Part shown: positions 1-8,373 of the stretch, piece after piece
Layout: each line of letters begins with the position of its first letter
How positions within the stretch are numbered: the first letter of the stretch is position 1
Assembly: GCF_001187785.1 (NCBI RefSeq)
Contig: NZ_CP012154.1
Location: 2,660,501 to 2,724,500, forward strand
DNA from: Wenzhouxiangella marina
GTDB lineage: Bacteria; Pseudomonadota; Gammaproteobacteria; Xanthomonadales; Wenzhouxiangellaceae
DNA: 64,000 bases
Direction: 5' to 3'
Translations under genes and position numbers: made by a program
The notes under the pieces: generated by a model
Database searches by the model: none
Told to the model about the DNA's origin: nothing
The model's input: the letters and a program-made list of their open reading frames with translations, nothing else

Positions 1-585
1 TCGCAGCTGGCCGCCGAATCCGACGTGGTCGTGCTGGCCCAGCTCGATCGCCTCGACTACCAGCGGCGGCGGGGCTTTCCGGTCTCCGGCAACGCATGGA
101 TCCGGGTCCTGGTGCCCTACAAACTGCCGCGGCCGATGGACCTCATCCGCATCGTCGAGGATGGCTTCGGGCCGGACCGCTGCTATTTTCCGGACGTGCC
201 GCTCTGGCAGGAACTGCCACGCTATCTGATGTTCCTGAACGAAGTCGACAACCGCGATTTCGAAGGCAACCGCGGCGGCTGCATGCTCGAAGTCCTGGTC
301 ACCTCGGACAACCGCTACGCCGTGCGCTGGCCGCAGGACGGCCTGGTCCTCGACGAGGAGGAACTGGAACTGGTCGAAGAGCTCGACTTCATCGGACCCG
401 GCGCGACGATCGATGTCACCGACACCACCTCGATCAGCCGGGCCGCATTGATCGAGGACTACTACATGGTCGATGACGGCGATTTCCGTTTCCGCTACAC
501 GCGGGGAATTCCGCTCGAGGTCTTCCGCTCGAGCATCATGGGTCGCGAGTCGCTGACCACGGACCGCCAGCAGCTGGGTCGCTGA
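1..585 (+). CDS. Unrecognised protein, C-terminal part (cut by window edge)
   Basis: The reading frame is open from the first base to a TGA at 583-585, so the true start lies outside the window; a GTG at 25 is only an internal codon. About 194 residues are visible. They are acidic in the second half (a Glu-rich stretch near residues 118-126) and contain two cysteines and many aromatic residues. I see no signal peptide, membrane segment or family motif in this portion and do not assign a function. It is followed by 35 bases and then the 3' end of the RNase P RNA on the opposite strand. The coding call rests on the long open frame and its high-GC codon usage. Confidence 0.7.
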   Translation, partial: SQLAAESDVVVLAQLDRLDYQRRRGFPVSGNAWIRVLVPYKLPRPMDLIRIVEDGFGPDRCYFPDVPLWQELPRYLMFLNEVDNRDFEGNRGGCMLEVLVTSDNRYAVRWPQDGLVLDEEELELVEELDFIGPGATIDVTDTTSISRAALIEDYYMVDDGDFRFRYTRGIPLEVFRSSIMGRESLTTDRQQLGR

Positions 586-619
586 TCAGGCCATCGAAGG
601 CCGGAGCGGAGAAAGTAAG

Positions 620-988
620 GTGAGAGCCAGCCGATAAGCCGGGTTCTGTCGTTGGACAGTCATTCATCTGGGACGACTGTCACCAGTCGCCTCTAGCAGC
701 CTACCCGGATGCAGCGCGGGCCACGCCATCGCATCCCTATTTGGCCTTGCTTCAGGTGGGGTTTACCCTGCCACGTCTGTTACCAGACGCGCGGTGCGCT
801 CTTACCGCACCTTTTCACCCTTGCCTGATCTTCGTCGAAACGAAGCCATCGGCGGTATGTTCTCTGTGGCACTGGCCGTGAACCGTCCTGAAGACGGCCC
901 CCCAGGCGTTACCTGGCACCCTGCCCTGTGAAGCCCGGACTTTCCTCCACGCAAAGACTTGCGCAGCGACTGTCTGGCTGGCTCTCGC
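620..988 (-). ncRNA. rnpB: RNase P RNA, bacterial class A
   Basis: This is the catalytic RNA that trims the 5' leaders of pre-tRNAs. On the minus strand the conserved block GAGGAAAGTCCGGGCTTC lies near the 5' end (about 931-948) and the conserved 3' block AGAACCCGGCTTATCGGC lies at about 631-648. The 5' end (GAGAGCCAGCCAGAC) and 3' end (GGCTGGCTCTCAC) are complementary and form the closing P1 helix, which sets the limits. A length of about 370 nt is normal. A CATAAT -10 box sits immediately upstream. End coordinates are accurate to a few bases. I see no strong U-tract terminator after the 3' end. Confidence 0.95.
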
Positions 989-993
989 CGCGT

Positions 994-999
994 ATTATG
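994..999 (-). promoter_or_regulatory. -10 box of the rnpB promoter
   Basis: CATAAT on the minus strand, placed so that initiation would fall at about 987-988, the inferred 5' end of RNase P RNA. No good -35 hexamer is visible 16-18 bases upstream, where the end of the globin gene lies (stop codon at 1011-1013). The rnpB promoter is therefore squeezed against the 3' end of the globin gene. Confidence 0.6.
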
Positions 1000-1010
1000 C
1001 CCGTGCCGAC

Positions 1011-1415
1011 TCAGTAGTGTTCGGTGAAGTAATCGGTCGTGGCCCTCAGCGCCTTGTCCCAATCCGCCATCAGGGCATCGTTGATCCTGGGATCGAATTC
1101 GCGGACCGCTTGCAGCAGGCTTTCCCGCCAGTGCTTGTACAGGACCGGGTCCACCGGTGCACGACCCTTGCGGCTATGCACTTCGGCCATCTGGTCCATG
1201 GAGTTCTGCACGATATTGGAGCCGCCCGCAAAAGTCAGGGCGATACTGATTCCGCGCCGCAGCGCCTTGTTCTGGGCGGACCAGTTCGTCGCCTTGAACA
1301 TGTCGGGGATGCGGGGATCGCGCTCGAGCAACAGCTCGTAGAAGCGAGTGATGAATCCGCGCTCGCGCAGGCAGCGCCCGTAACTTCCCTGAATCGCTTC
1401 GGTATTGAATGACAT
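1011..1415 (-). CDS. Single-domain globin
   Basis: Predicted haem-binding globin of 134 residues, cytoplasmic, probably handling oxygen or nitric oxide. Residues fit the fold: a B-helix FITRFYELLL (21-30), Phe40 at the CD1 position, a polar QNK (48-50) near the distal position, and His80 in MAEVHSRKG as the likely proximal haem ligand. No reductase domain is attached, so it is not a flavohaemoglobin. The ATG at 1415 is chosen because GAGAGG lies 8 bases upstream; an in-frame ATG 30 bases earlier has no such site. An FNR-like dyad and -10 box lie upstream (separate entry), suggesting oxygen-responsive expression. The exact globin subclass cannot be settled from the sequence alone. Confidence 0.85.
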   Translation of the reverse strand: MSFNTEAIQGSYGRCLRERGFITRFYELLLERDPRIPDMFKATNWSAQNKALRRGISIALTFAGGSNIVQNSMDQMAEVHSRKGRAPVDPVLYKHWRESLLQAVREFDPRINDALMADWDKALRATTDYFTEHY

Positions 1416-1455
1416 GATCAGGCGCCTCTCTCCGGGTGACATCAACGATTGCCGA

Positions 1456-1498
1456 ATCTTATCGCGATCCCACTCGGCGAAGACGTGATCCAGATCAA
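1456..1498 (-). promoter_or_regulatory. Candidate FNR/ANR-activated promoter of the globin gene
   Basis: On the minus strand the dyad TTGAT-CTGG-ATCAC (1485-1498) matches the FNR/CRP-family consensus TTGAT-N4-ATCAA at nine of ten fixed positions. A -10-like TAAGAT lies at 1456-1461. If transcription starts near 1450, the dyad centre is about 41.5 bases upstream, the classical class II activator position, and the leader to the globin ATG would be about 35 nt. Consensus and spacing are established knowledge; use of this site is inference. Confidence 0.5.
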
Positions 1499-1564
1499 GG
1501 GGAGCGAAATATCATGACGAATTCTCGAGCGGAAAGTCCGATGCTTCGACGGACGAATTCCGGT

Positions 1565-2251
1565 TCAACCCGGACGAAGAATCCGCAGCCACCACCAGAA
1601 ATTGACCAGGCCGATCAACGAGGCCGCCACATAGGTCAGCGCCGCCGCGGTCAGGATACGGCGTGCATGGCGCCGATCGCCCGGCTTCAGGTAATCACCC
1701 TTGGTCAGCAGGGGCAGCGCGCGCCGAAAGCTGGCGTCGAACTCGGTCGGCAGGGTCACCAGGTGGACGATGATGCCCGAGGCCAGGCTCGCCACGCCCA
1801 TGATCAGCAGAATCAGACCCGCCCGAGGCAGTCGAAGCGCCAGCATGGCGACGGGCATCAGGGCAATCATCAGCACGCCGATCCGCTGCCAGCGCGTCAG
1901 CACTTCGACCATTCGCGTCCGCCAGATCAAGGGCGCGTAGCCATCGGCATGCTGGACCGCATGGCCCACTTCGTGCGCGGCCACCGTCACCGCCGTCAGG
2001 GAGCGCCCGTCGTGATTGGCAGGGCTCAGGCGCACCACGCGCTCGGAGGGGTCGTAGTGATCCCCGAGCTCGTCGATGCGCTCGACGCGGACCTGATCCA
2101 GGCCCAGGCGATCGAGCAGGTGCCGGGCCAGCTCGGCACCCGTACCGGGATAGCGATCCGCAGGACGGTGATAGCGCTCCATGACCCGCTTGACCCACCA
2201 CTGGGGCAGGAAGATCACACCCGCGATGATCGCCAGCAGCACGAAGATCAT
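1565..2251 (-). CDS. YugP-family zinc metallopeptidase, membrane-bound
   Basis: A 228-residue integral membrane protein of the YugP / neutral zinc metallopeptidase family (COG2738). The zinc-binding helix HEVGH is at residues 93-97 and a downstream glutamate in TLPTEFDAS (Glu170) fits the third ligand. Hydrophobic spans are at about 2-18, 124-140, 143-165 and near the C-terminus (205-222). Its substrate is unknown in this family. Its ATG overlaps the rsmI stop codon (ATGA), so it is probably translated together with the methyltransferase. Confidence 0.85.
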   Translation of the reverse strand: MIFVLLAIIAGVIFLPQWWVKRVMERYHRPADRYPGTGAELARHLLDRLGLDQVRVERIDELGDHYDPSERVVRLSPANHDGRSLTAVTVAAHEVGHAVQHADGYAPLIWRTRMVEVLTRWQRIGVLMIALMPVAMLALRLPRAGLILLIMGVASLASGIIVHLVTLPTEFDASFRRALPLLTKGDYLKPGDRRHARRILTAAALTYVAASLIGLVNFWWWLRILRPG

Positions 2252-3135
2252 CGATCCGCCTCCTCCCCGGAACTCGGGCTCAGGGCCTCGATGCGGTCCC
2301 AGGCTTCGCGCCGCTTGAGCCCGCTCAGTCGCGCCAGGATGGCCGCCGCTCGCGACGGCGGCAGCGCCGCCGCCAGCTCGGCCGCCAGGGCCTCGACGCG
2401 AACCAACGGGGACGCGACTTCCGCTCCGGCCACCACGAGCACGGCCTCGCCCCGCTGTTGATTGGCATCGGCAGTCACGAACTCCGCCAGGTCTCCCATC
2501 GGCGCATGGCGAATGGTTTCGTGTCGTTTCGTCAGCTCCCGCGCCAGACAGGCCGGTCGATCCTCACCGAAGACTTCACAGCAATCCGCCAGGACCCGAG
2601 GCAGATCCCGCGCGGGCACATAGAACACCAGGGTCGCCGTCTGGCCGGTCAACTCGGACAGACGATTGCGCCTGGCCTGCGCCTTGGCCGGCAGGAAGCC
2701 CTCGAACCAGAAGCGGTCCGTGGGCAGGCCGGCGGCGGACAGGGCCGCAATGGCCGCGCAGGGCCCGGGCACGGGTGACACCCGCAATCCTCTGGCCTGC
2801 GCCGCGGCGACGAGACGATAGCCAGGGTCCGAAATCAGGGGCGTGCCCGCATCACTGACCAGGGCCACGCTCTGTCCATCGGCCAGCGCGGAGAGAATCT
2901 CCTCCACGCGCCCGCTCTCGTTGTGTTCATTGACGCTGAGCAGGCGAGCGCGCGCCGAGCGCCCCTCGAGCAGGCGGCGCGTCACGCGCGTATCCTCGGC
3001 CGCGATCAGATCGACCTGGGACAGCAGGGCGGCGGCGCGAGGCGACAGATCGGCCAGATGGCCGATCGGCGTCGCCAGAACGTAGAGGGTGCCGGCCTCG
3101 GCCTGACAGGCAGCGTCGGAATCGAGTGTCGTCAT
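2248..3135 (-). CDS. rsmI: 16S rRNA 2'-O-ribose C1402 methyltransferase RsmI
   Basis: SAM-dependent enzyme that methylates the 2'-O of C1402 in 16S rRNA at the decoding centre. The tetrapyrrole-methylase fold motifs are all visible: LYVLATPIGHLADLSPRA near the N-terminus, AAEDTR, VALVSDAGTPLISDPGYRL and PVPGPCAAIAALSAAGLP. From the ATG at 3135 it is 295 residues, the usual size; an ATG at 3168 would add 11 residues unlike the family and has no ribosome site. It is divergent from lpoA with only 41 bases between the two starts, as in many gammaproteobacteria. Confidence 0.95.
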   Translation of the reverse strand: MTTLDSDAACQAEAGTLYVLATPIGHLADLSPRAAALLSQVDLIAAEDTRVTRRLLEGRSARARLLSVNEHNESGRVEEILSALADGQSVALVSDAGTPLISDPGYRLVAAAQARGLRVSPVPGPCAAIAALSAAGLPTDRFWFEGFLPAKAQARRNRLSELTGQTATLVFYVPARDLPRVLADCCEVFGEDRPACLARELTKRHETIRHAPMGDLAEFVTADANQQRGEAVLVVAGAEVASPLVRVEALAAELAAALPPSRAAAILARLSGLKRREAWDRIEALSPSSGEEADR

Positions 3136-3176
3136 GACCGGAATTGTACGCGGGTCATCGTTTATCATCGGTGCCC

Positions 3177-5030
3177 ATGGCTGCTTTCCGATTCCAGGCC
3201 GCGCTGGCCCTGCTCATCACCCTCGCACTGACGGCTTGCGCCCCCTCCGGCCCGAGCACGCGCGATGTACCGATCAGCGATCCCGCCTTCGACGCGGCGC
3301 TGGAGATCGAGGCTTCCGGCCGCCACGAGGCCGCCGCCGAGGCCTGGCTGGCGCTCGCCGACGAGCGACCGATGGAGAGAGATGCGCTGCAGCTACGGGC
3401 CGCCGAAGCCTGGCTGCGCGCCAATCGTCCCGACCAGGCCCGCGAGCTCCTTGCCGCCCTGAACCCGACGGCGCTGGGGCCCGAGGCCGTCCTCCGTCAT
3501 CGTCTTGCGCTGGCCGAGCTGGCCCTGCTGGACGGCGACCTGGCCACGGCGGCCTGGCAGCTCGCTCAGGTGAGCGGTGAACTGTCCGAGCCGCTGGAGC
3601 GACGCCGCAGCCTGCTGGACGACATGATCCAACGCGCGCAGGCAAACCCCGCTCGGGAAGCCCTGACCGAGCTGGAATCCGCGCTGTACGGCGGTCAATT
3701 CAGCCCGGATCTGGCCCTGGCTCTGCTCCTCGACCATCCGCTCGAGCAGCTCGAACAACTGCAGCAGCTCCACCGTCACCGCCCCGAACTGGCGCCCTGG
3801 CTGGATCTGGTCGTCACCGCCCGTCGTCACCTCCTCGACCCGGCGCAGCTGGGGCCGGCGCTGATGGAATGGGAGCGACTCAACCCATCCACCGGCTACC
3901 GCGCCGAAGAGGCGCTTGCCTGGCTGGACGCCTGGCGTTCGACGCAGGCCATGCCGGGACGCATTCTCGTCGCCCTGCCCGGCCGACCCGCCATGCAGCG
4001 CGCCAGCGCGGCGCTGCGCAACGGCATGCTCTCGGCCTGGCTCGATCTGCCCGTGGCCCGGCGACCCCAGCTCGAGTTCCGCGAGGTCGAAGACCGCGAG
4101 GGCGCGATTCTGGGCCTGTGGTTCGAGGCGCGGGAATCGTCGATGGACTTCATGCTCGGCCCCCTCGAGCGAGATCAGGTCGACAGCCTGGTTGCCCTGC
4201 CCGATGCGGGACTACCGATGCTGCTCCTCAACCACCCAAGTGATCCGCGGGCCCTCGAGGCCATGAGCGGCGCCATCCAGGCCATCGGCCTGATGCCGGA
4301 GGAAGAAGCCGAACTCGCCGCCGTTCAGGCCCTGGTCCTCGGTCACCAGCGCGCGCTCGTCCTGACGCAGTCGAGTGATTGGGGGCAGCGTGTCGGCGAT
4401 GCCTTCGAGCGGATGTTCGAGCTGGGCGGCGGCCGGATCATGGATCGGGCCGAGTACTCCCCCGTGCAGCCCGATCACAGCGCCCTGCTGGAAGTCTTCC
4501 TCAATCTCGACCGCTCGGAAGCGCGAGCCGACGCTCTGGCTCGACTGATCGGTCAGCCGGTGGAGAGCGAAGCCCAGCCACGCACCGACATCGACATCAT
4601 CTTTCTGGCGGCCCGAGCGGACGATGCCCGGCTGATCCGCCCCCAGCTGCGCTTCTTCGGCGTCGGCGATCTGCCGGTCTTCGGTACCTCGCACCTCATC
4701 TCCGGCGCGCCACGCGCTTCGCGCGACAGTGATCTGGACGGTGTCTTCATTCCCCTGCCGCCCTGGTTCCTGGACGACACGGAGTTCGGGCGCCAGCGAC
4801 GAATCGCCGAGAATCGCTTTGCCGGCCTGGACAACCCGACCCTGTCCCTGCTGCACGCCCTGGGCGCCGATGCCTTCGAGCTGGTGCGCTGGGTCGCCCG
4901 CATGCAGCGGGATCCGAGCCTGTACCTGGCCGGACGCACGGGCCGCCTGCGACTGCCCGACGGGCGCCTGATCGAACGCGATCTGCCGCTGGTCGAGATC
5001 ATCGACGGCCGCGCCGAACCGGTCCGATGA
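3177..5030 (+). CDS. lpoA: LpoA/LppC-family penicillin-binding protein activator lipoprotein
   Basis: Outer-membrane lipoprotein that in E. coli stimulates PBP1A during peptidoglycan synthesis. A 617-residue product starts at the ATG at 3177 with a short basic N-region, a hydrophobic stretch and a lipobox LTAC (Cys21). The helical TPR-like N-terminal half is followed by a periplasmic-binding-protein-like domain (from about residue 260, starting ILVALPGRPAMQRASAALR), the LppC arrangement. A start at 3144 would precede the signal peptide by 11 residues and is rejected. Its stop overlaps the start of yraN (ATGA). Position next to rsmI and yraN is the conserved gammaproteobacterial neighbourhood. 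Confidence 0.9.
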   Translation: MAAFRFQAALALLITLALTACAPSGPSTRDVPISDPAFDAALEIEASGRHEAAAEAWLALADERPMERDALQLRAAEAWLRANRPDQARELLAALNPTALGPEAVLRHRLALAELALLDGDLATAAWQLAQVSGELSEPLERRRSLLDDMIQRAQANPAREALTELESALYGGQFSPDLALALLLDHPLEQLEQLQQLHRHRPELAPWLDLVVTARRHLLDPAQLGPALMEWERLNPSTGYRAEEALAWLDAWRSTQAMPGRILVALPGRPAMQRASAALRNGMLSAWLDLPVARRPQLEFREVEDREGAILGLWFEARESSMDFMLGPLERDQVDSLVALPDAGLPMLLLNHPSDPRALEAMSGAIQAIGLMPEEEAELAAVQALVLGHQRALVLTQSSDWGQRVGDAFERMFELGGGRIMDRAEYSPVQPDHSALLEVFLNLDRSEARADALARLIGQPVESEAQPRTDIDIIFLAARADDARLIRPQLRFFGVGDLPVFGTSHLISGAPRASRDSDLDGVFIPLPPWFLDDTEFGRQRRIAENRFAGLDNPTLSLLHALGADAFELVRWVARMQRDPSLYLAGRTGRLRLPDGRLIERDLPLVEIIDGRAEPVR

Positions 5031-5401
5031 GCACCCTGCGTGCCCGGCTGGGCGAAGCCGGCGAGCGCGAGGCAGAGACCTACCTGATCGGCCAGGGCCT
5101 GAAACTCGTCGATCGGAACTATCGCTGCCGGGCCGGCGAGATCGATCTGGTCATGCTGGGACGGGGCGAAGACGAGGTCGAAGTCCTGGTCTTCGTCGAG
5201 GTTCGCCTGCGCGGCGCTGGCGCACAGGTCAGCGCGCTCGAGAGTGTCGACGAGCACAAGCAACGGCGCCTGATCCTGGCCGCGCGCCACTTTCTGATGG
5301 AACATCCGGACTGGAACGAACATCCCTGCCGTTTCGATGTCATTGCATTGGACACGGCCAGTGATCGCCTCCGCTGGGTGCCCGACGCATTCGAGACCTG
5401 A
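5027..5401 (+). CDS. yraN: YraN / UPF0102 nuclease-fold protein
   Basis: A 124-residue protein of the UPF0102 family, an endonuclease-like fold of uncertain function. Recognisable landmarks are GEAGEREAETYL (residues 9-20), the NYRCRAGEIDLVM segment (30-42) with the conserved Glu and Asp, and FVEVRLR corresponding to the E-x-K-like strand of the nuclease fold. Length is typical. The start overlaps the end of lpoA by four bases. The family is known mainly from this conserved position beside lpoA. Confidence 0.9.
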   Translation: MSTLRARLGEAGEREAETYLIGQGLKLVDRNYRCRAGEIDLVMLGRGEDEVEVLVFVEVRLRGAGAQVSALESVDEHKQRRLILAARHFLMEHPDWNEHPCRFDVIALDTASDRLRWVPDAFET

Positions 5402-5420
5402 ACGAAGAGAAGTCCGAACC

Positions 5421-6032
5421 ATGACCAAGACCTTGCTTCGAACCGCACTGATCCTTCTCACGCTCCAGCTGCTGGTCGGCTGTGCCGCGGTCGTGGTCGG
5501 GGGCGCGGCCGCCACGGGCCTGGCCGTGCAGGACCGGCGCAGCTTCGGCACCGTCGTCGATGACAACGTGCTCGAGATCCGGGTCGGCGACGCACTCTAT
5601 GGCGATGAGGCCTTCGACACCTCCAGCCGGATCCGGATCGTGGCCTACGACGGCTGGGTGCTGCTGGCCGGCGAAGTGCTCGATCAGCGCCGGGTGGAAC
5701 GGGCCACCGAGCTGGTTCGTCAGGTCGATGGCGTGGTGCGCCTGTTCAACGAACTCACCCCCCAGGCCAAGGCCAGCCTCGGGCGGCGCAACTCCGATCG
5801 CTGGATCTCGACGCGGGTCAAGACCAGCCTGGCCGCCATCGACCTGCCGGACTTCAACGCCACCCGCGTCAAGGTCATGACCACCCGCGGCGTCGTCTAC
5901 CTGATGGGCCTGGTCAGCAGAGAAGAGGCCGAGGCGGCGACGGAACAGGCTCGCGTCGTGCGCGGCGTGGAGCGCGTGGTCACGATGTTCCAGTACCTCG
6001 AGGAGCTGCCGGAAACCGAGGTTCTGGATTGA
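5421..6032 (+). CDS. dolP: DolP/YraP-like BON-domain lipoprotein
   Basis: A 203-residue lipoprotein with lipobox LVGC (Cys21) and two BON domains (roughly 55-115 and 130-195), the DolP/YraP layout that supports outer-membrane integrity in E. coli. The conserved hydrophobic and glycine pattern of BON is seen twice (VLLAGEVLDQRRVERA and VYLMGLVSREEAEAA). The ATG at 5421 has GAAGAGAAG upstream; in-frame starts before it are inside yraN and give no signal peptide. In E. coli diaA lies between yraN and yraP; here they are adjacent. Confidence 0.87.
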   Translation: MTKTLLRTALILLTLQLLVGCAAVVVGGAAATGLAVQDRRSFGTVVDDNVLEIRVGDALYGDEAFDTSSRIRIVAYDGWVLLAGEVLDQRRVERATELVRQVDGVVRLFNELTPQAKASLGRRNSDRWISTRVKTSLAAIDLPDFNATRVKVMTTRGVVYLMGLVSREEAEAATEQARVVRGVERVVTMFQYLEELPETEVLD

Positions 6033-6036
6033 GCGA

Positions 6037-6534
6037 TCAGACCAGCCGGGCCAGCAGCCAGAGCAGCAGCAAGGCGTAGATCCCGGCCAGCAGATCGTCG
6101 ACCATCACCCCCAGGCCACCGTGGACCTGGCGGTCCAGCCAGCGAATGGGCCAGGGTTTCAGGATATCGAACAGGCGAAAGGCCAGAAAGGCCGCCAACC
6201 ACCAGCGCCAGTCCGCCGGCACCAGCACCAGGACCAGCCAGAAGCCCACGAATTCATCCCAGACGATGCCGCCGAAATCGTGCACGCCCAGGGCCTGCCC
6301 CGCACGCTCGCAGATCCAGATACCGAGCACGAAGCTCAGGGCCACGATCAGCAGGCCGACCCAGACCGGCAGCTGGACCAGAAACAAGGCCGGCAGCATG
6401 GCAGCCAGCGTGCCCGCCGTGCCCGGTGCAATCGGGCTCAGCCCACTGCCCAGGCCGAAGGCCAGAAAGCCCGACGGCGTGGCGAGCGCCACCTGATGCG
6501 ACCGCTCAGCGGCCGAAGTGATCCCATCCTTCAT
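6037..6534 (-). CDS. pgpA: Phosphatidylglycerophosphatase A
   Basis: Inner-membrane enzyme that dephosphorylates phosphatidylglycerophosphate to phosphatidylglycerol. The 165-residue product has the family signatures GSGLSPIAPGTAGTLAA near the N-terminus, WDEFVGFW with the metal-binding acid residues, FRLFDILKPWPI and the VMVDDLLAG motif, plus four hydrophobic spans. The ATG at 6534 is preceded by GGAG eight bases away; upstream ATGs at 6558 and 6564 are possible but lie further inside thiL. It overlaps the end of thiL by about 29 bases, so the two are probably co-translated. Confidence 0.92.
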   Translation of the reverse strand: MKDGITSAAERSHQVALATPSGFLAFGLGSGLSPIAPGTAGTLAAMLPALFLVQLPVWVGLLIVALSFVLGIWICERAGQALGVHDFGGIVWDEFVGFWLVLVLVPADWRWWLAAFLAFRLFDILKPWPIRWLDRQVHGGLGVMVDDLLAGIYALLLLWLLARLV

Positions 6535-7441
6535 GACTCGTCTCCAGCTCTCGTCCATGGGCATCCAGCAAGCGCAGGCCCGGCCGCTCGATCACCCGTC
6601 CGATCACGCTCAGGGGCACATCGAGGGCCGCTTCCGCGGCGGCAAGCGTCGATTCGGGCAGGCTAAACAGTAGTTCGTAGTCGCTGCCGCCGCGCGCCTG
6701 CAGCAGCTGGCGCGCCTCGGCCTCCGGCCAGCAAGCCTGCAGCGCTGGACTGGCCGGCAATCGCTCGGCGTGAATCTCGGCCCCGAATCCGGTGCCGGCC
6801 AGCAGCTTGTCCGCATCGGCCAGCAGGCCATCGGACAGGTCCATCATTGCGCTGACCCAGGCCGACAGCACCCGCCCGGCCGCGACCCGAGGCGTCGGCC
6901 GACGAAGGCGATCACGCAGTTTGGGCGGCGCTTGCTCGGCCAGCGCCAATGCGGCCGCCGCATCGCCCAGGGTCCCGGTCACGGCCAGCAGATCGCCAGG
7001 GCGGCTTCGTCCTCGCCGTGCGACCCGATCCGGTTCCACCTCACCCAGCACCTGCACGCAGATGTTCAAGGGGCCGCGCGCGAGATTGCCGCCGACCAGG
7101 CGCATGCCGTGTGCTGAGGCCAGACCGAGAAAGCCATCCAGGAACGCGTCCAGCCAGCGCGCATCGGCCTCGGGCAGGGTCAGCGCCAGCAAGGACCAGC
7201 GCGGACGCGCGCCCATCGCGGCCAGATCGCTGAGGTTGACCGCCAGGGCCAGGTGGCCGATGTCTTCGGCCGACCATTCGGTAAGAAAATGCCGGTCGGG
7301 CACCAGGCTGTCGGTGCTGGCGACCAGGGCCTGACCTGGGTCGGGCTGCAGTACGGCGGCATCGTCGCCGATGCCGACCAGCACCGAAGCATCGGTCGGA
7401 GTTCGAGCGCGAATCCGCTCGATCAGATCAAACTCGCCCAC
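6506..7441 (-). CDS. thiL: Thiamine-monophosphate kinase
   Basis: Phosphorylates thiamine monophosphate to thiamine pyrophosphate, the last step of thiamine cofactor synthesis. The product is 311 residues from a GTG at 7441 (GEFDLIERI is the usual family N-terminus). Key ThiL/PurM-fold motifs are VGIGDDAAVL (ATP/Mg site), DSLVPDRHF, NLSDLAAMGARP, GGNLARG, the MDLSDGLLAD segment and GGSDYELLF. The frame is open far upstream, but that part lies inside nusB and is out of character. The start overlaps the 3' end of nusB by 14 bases. Confidence 0.93.
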   Translation of the reverse strand: MGEFDLIERIRARTPTDASVLVGIGDDAAVLQPDPGQALVASTDSLVPDRHFLTEWSAEDIGHLALAVNLSDLAAMGARPRWSLLALTLPEADARWLDAFLDGFLGLASAHGMRLVGGNLARGPLNICVQVLGEVEPDRVARRGRSRPGDLLAVTGTLGDAAAALALAEQAPPKLRDRLRRPTPRVAAGRVLSAWVSAMMDLSDGLLADADKLLAGTGFGAEIHAERLPASPALQACWPEAEARQLLQARGGSDYELLFSLPESTLAAAEAALDVPLSVIGRVIERPGLRLLDAHGRELETSHEGWDHFGR

Positions 7442-7907
7442 CGCCCTCTTCGACCTGACGCTCCAGGGTTCGGACCTCGGAGGCCAGCTTGTCGAGCACG
7501 CCGTTGACGAAGGTGTGGGCCTGCTCGGCGCCGAAGCGATGGGCCAGCTCGACGGCCTCGTCGATGACGACGCGGTAGGGGGTCTCGGGATGATGCAGCA
7601 GCTCGCAGGCGCCGATGCGCAGCACCACCCGCTCCATCTGGTCGACACCGGCCTCGCTGCGTTTCAGATAGGGGCTCAGGGCTTCATCGAGGGCATCGCG
7701 GCGCGCGACGACCTCGCGCACCAGGGTTTCGAAGTAGTCCTGATCGACGCCGTCGAAGTTCTGCTCCTCGCTGAACTGATGGATGATCGACGAGGCCGAG
7801 TCGTCATTGAGCTGCCATTGATACAAGGCCTGCAGGGCGCGACGGCGAGCGCGCGAACGCGGCTCGAAGGGGTTTTCCGGACGCTTGCCGGAGCGCTTAC
7901 GAGACAT
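7428..7907 (-). CDS. nusB: Transcription antitermination factor NusB
   Basis: Binds boxA RNA with NusE (S10) and promotes processive rRNA transcription. The 159-residue product has the basic N-terminal ARRRALQALYQWQL helix and the C-terminal PYRVVIDEAVELAHRFG and FVNGVLDKLA segments typical of NusB. ATG at 7907 is chosen because GAGGAG lies seven bases upstream; a TTG at 7913 would add two residues. It overlaps ribH by 11 bases at its start and thiL by 14 at its end. The ribH-nusB-thiL-pgpA order is the common gammaproteobacterial one. Confidence 0.95.
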   Translation of the reverse strand: MSRKRSGKRPENPFEPRSRARRRALQALYQWQLNDDSASSIIHQFSEEQNFDGVDQDYFETLVREVVARRDALDEALSPYLKRSEAGVDQMERVVLRIGACELLHHPETPYRVVIDEAVELAHRFGAEQAHTFVNGVLDKLASEVRTLERQVEEGGGRV

Positions 7908-8373
7908 CGGCAATCTCCTCGTTCAAGGCCACCATGGCCAGCGCCGCCAGCGCCACTTCGCGGCCCTTGTTCTTGCGCGCGGGGTCGGCCCGGTCCATCG
8001 CCTGTTCGCCGTTCTCGGTGGTCAGGACGCCGAAGGCGACCGGCACGCCACTGTCCAGGCTGACCTGCTGCAGACCGCGGGCGCATTCGGCGCTGATGAA
8101 GTCGAAGTGCGCGGTTTCACCGCGAATCACCGCCCCGAGAGCGATGACGGCAGCGTAGCGACCCGTGTTCACCAGCTTCTGGCAGGCCAACGGCAGCTCC
8201 CAGGCGCCGGGCACGCGGTACTCTTCCAGATCGCTCTGGCGCAGACCCTTCTCGAGCAGGGTGGCGCGACAGCCCTCGAGGAGCAATCCCGTCACCGGCT
8301 CATTGAAGCTGGCGGTCACCAGCGCGATGCGGGCGCCGGCGGTTTCGGTCGAATTCGTGACCTGTTCAGTCAT
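7897..8373 (-). CDS. ribH: 6,7-dimethyl-8-ribityllumazine synthase
   Basis: Condenses 5-amino-6-ribitylaminouracil with dihydroxybutanone phosphate in riboflavin synthesis. A 158-residue protein with the family motifs ALVTASFNEPVT, VPGAWELPL, ALGAVIRGETAHFDFI and FGVLTTENGEQAMDRA; the histidine in GETAHFD corresponds to the catalytic one. Start and ribB stop overlap as ATGA, so translation is coupled. Length is normal. Confidence 0.96.
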   Translation of the reverse strand: MTEQVTNSTETAGARIALVTASFNEPVTGLLLEGCRATLLEKGLRQSDLEEYRVPGAWELPLACQKLVNTGRYAAVIALGAVIRGETAHFDFISAECARGLQQVSLDSGVPVAFGVLTTENGEQAMDRADPARKNKGREVALAALAMVALNEEIADVS

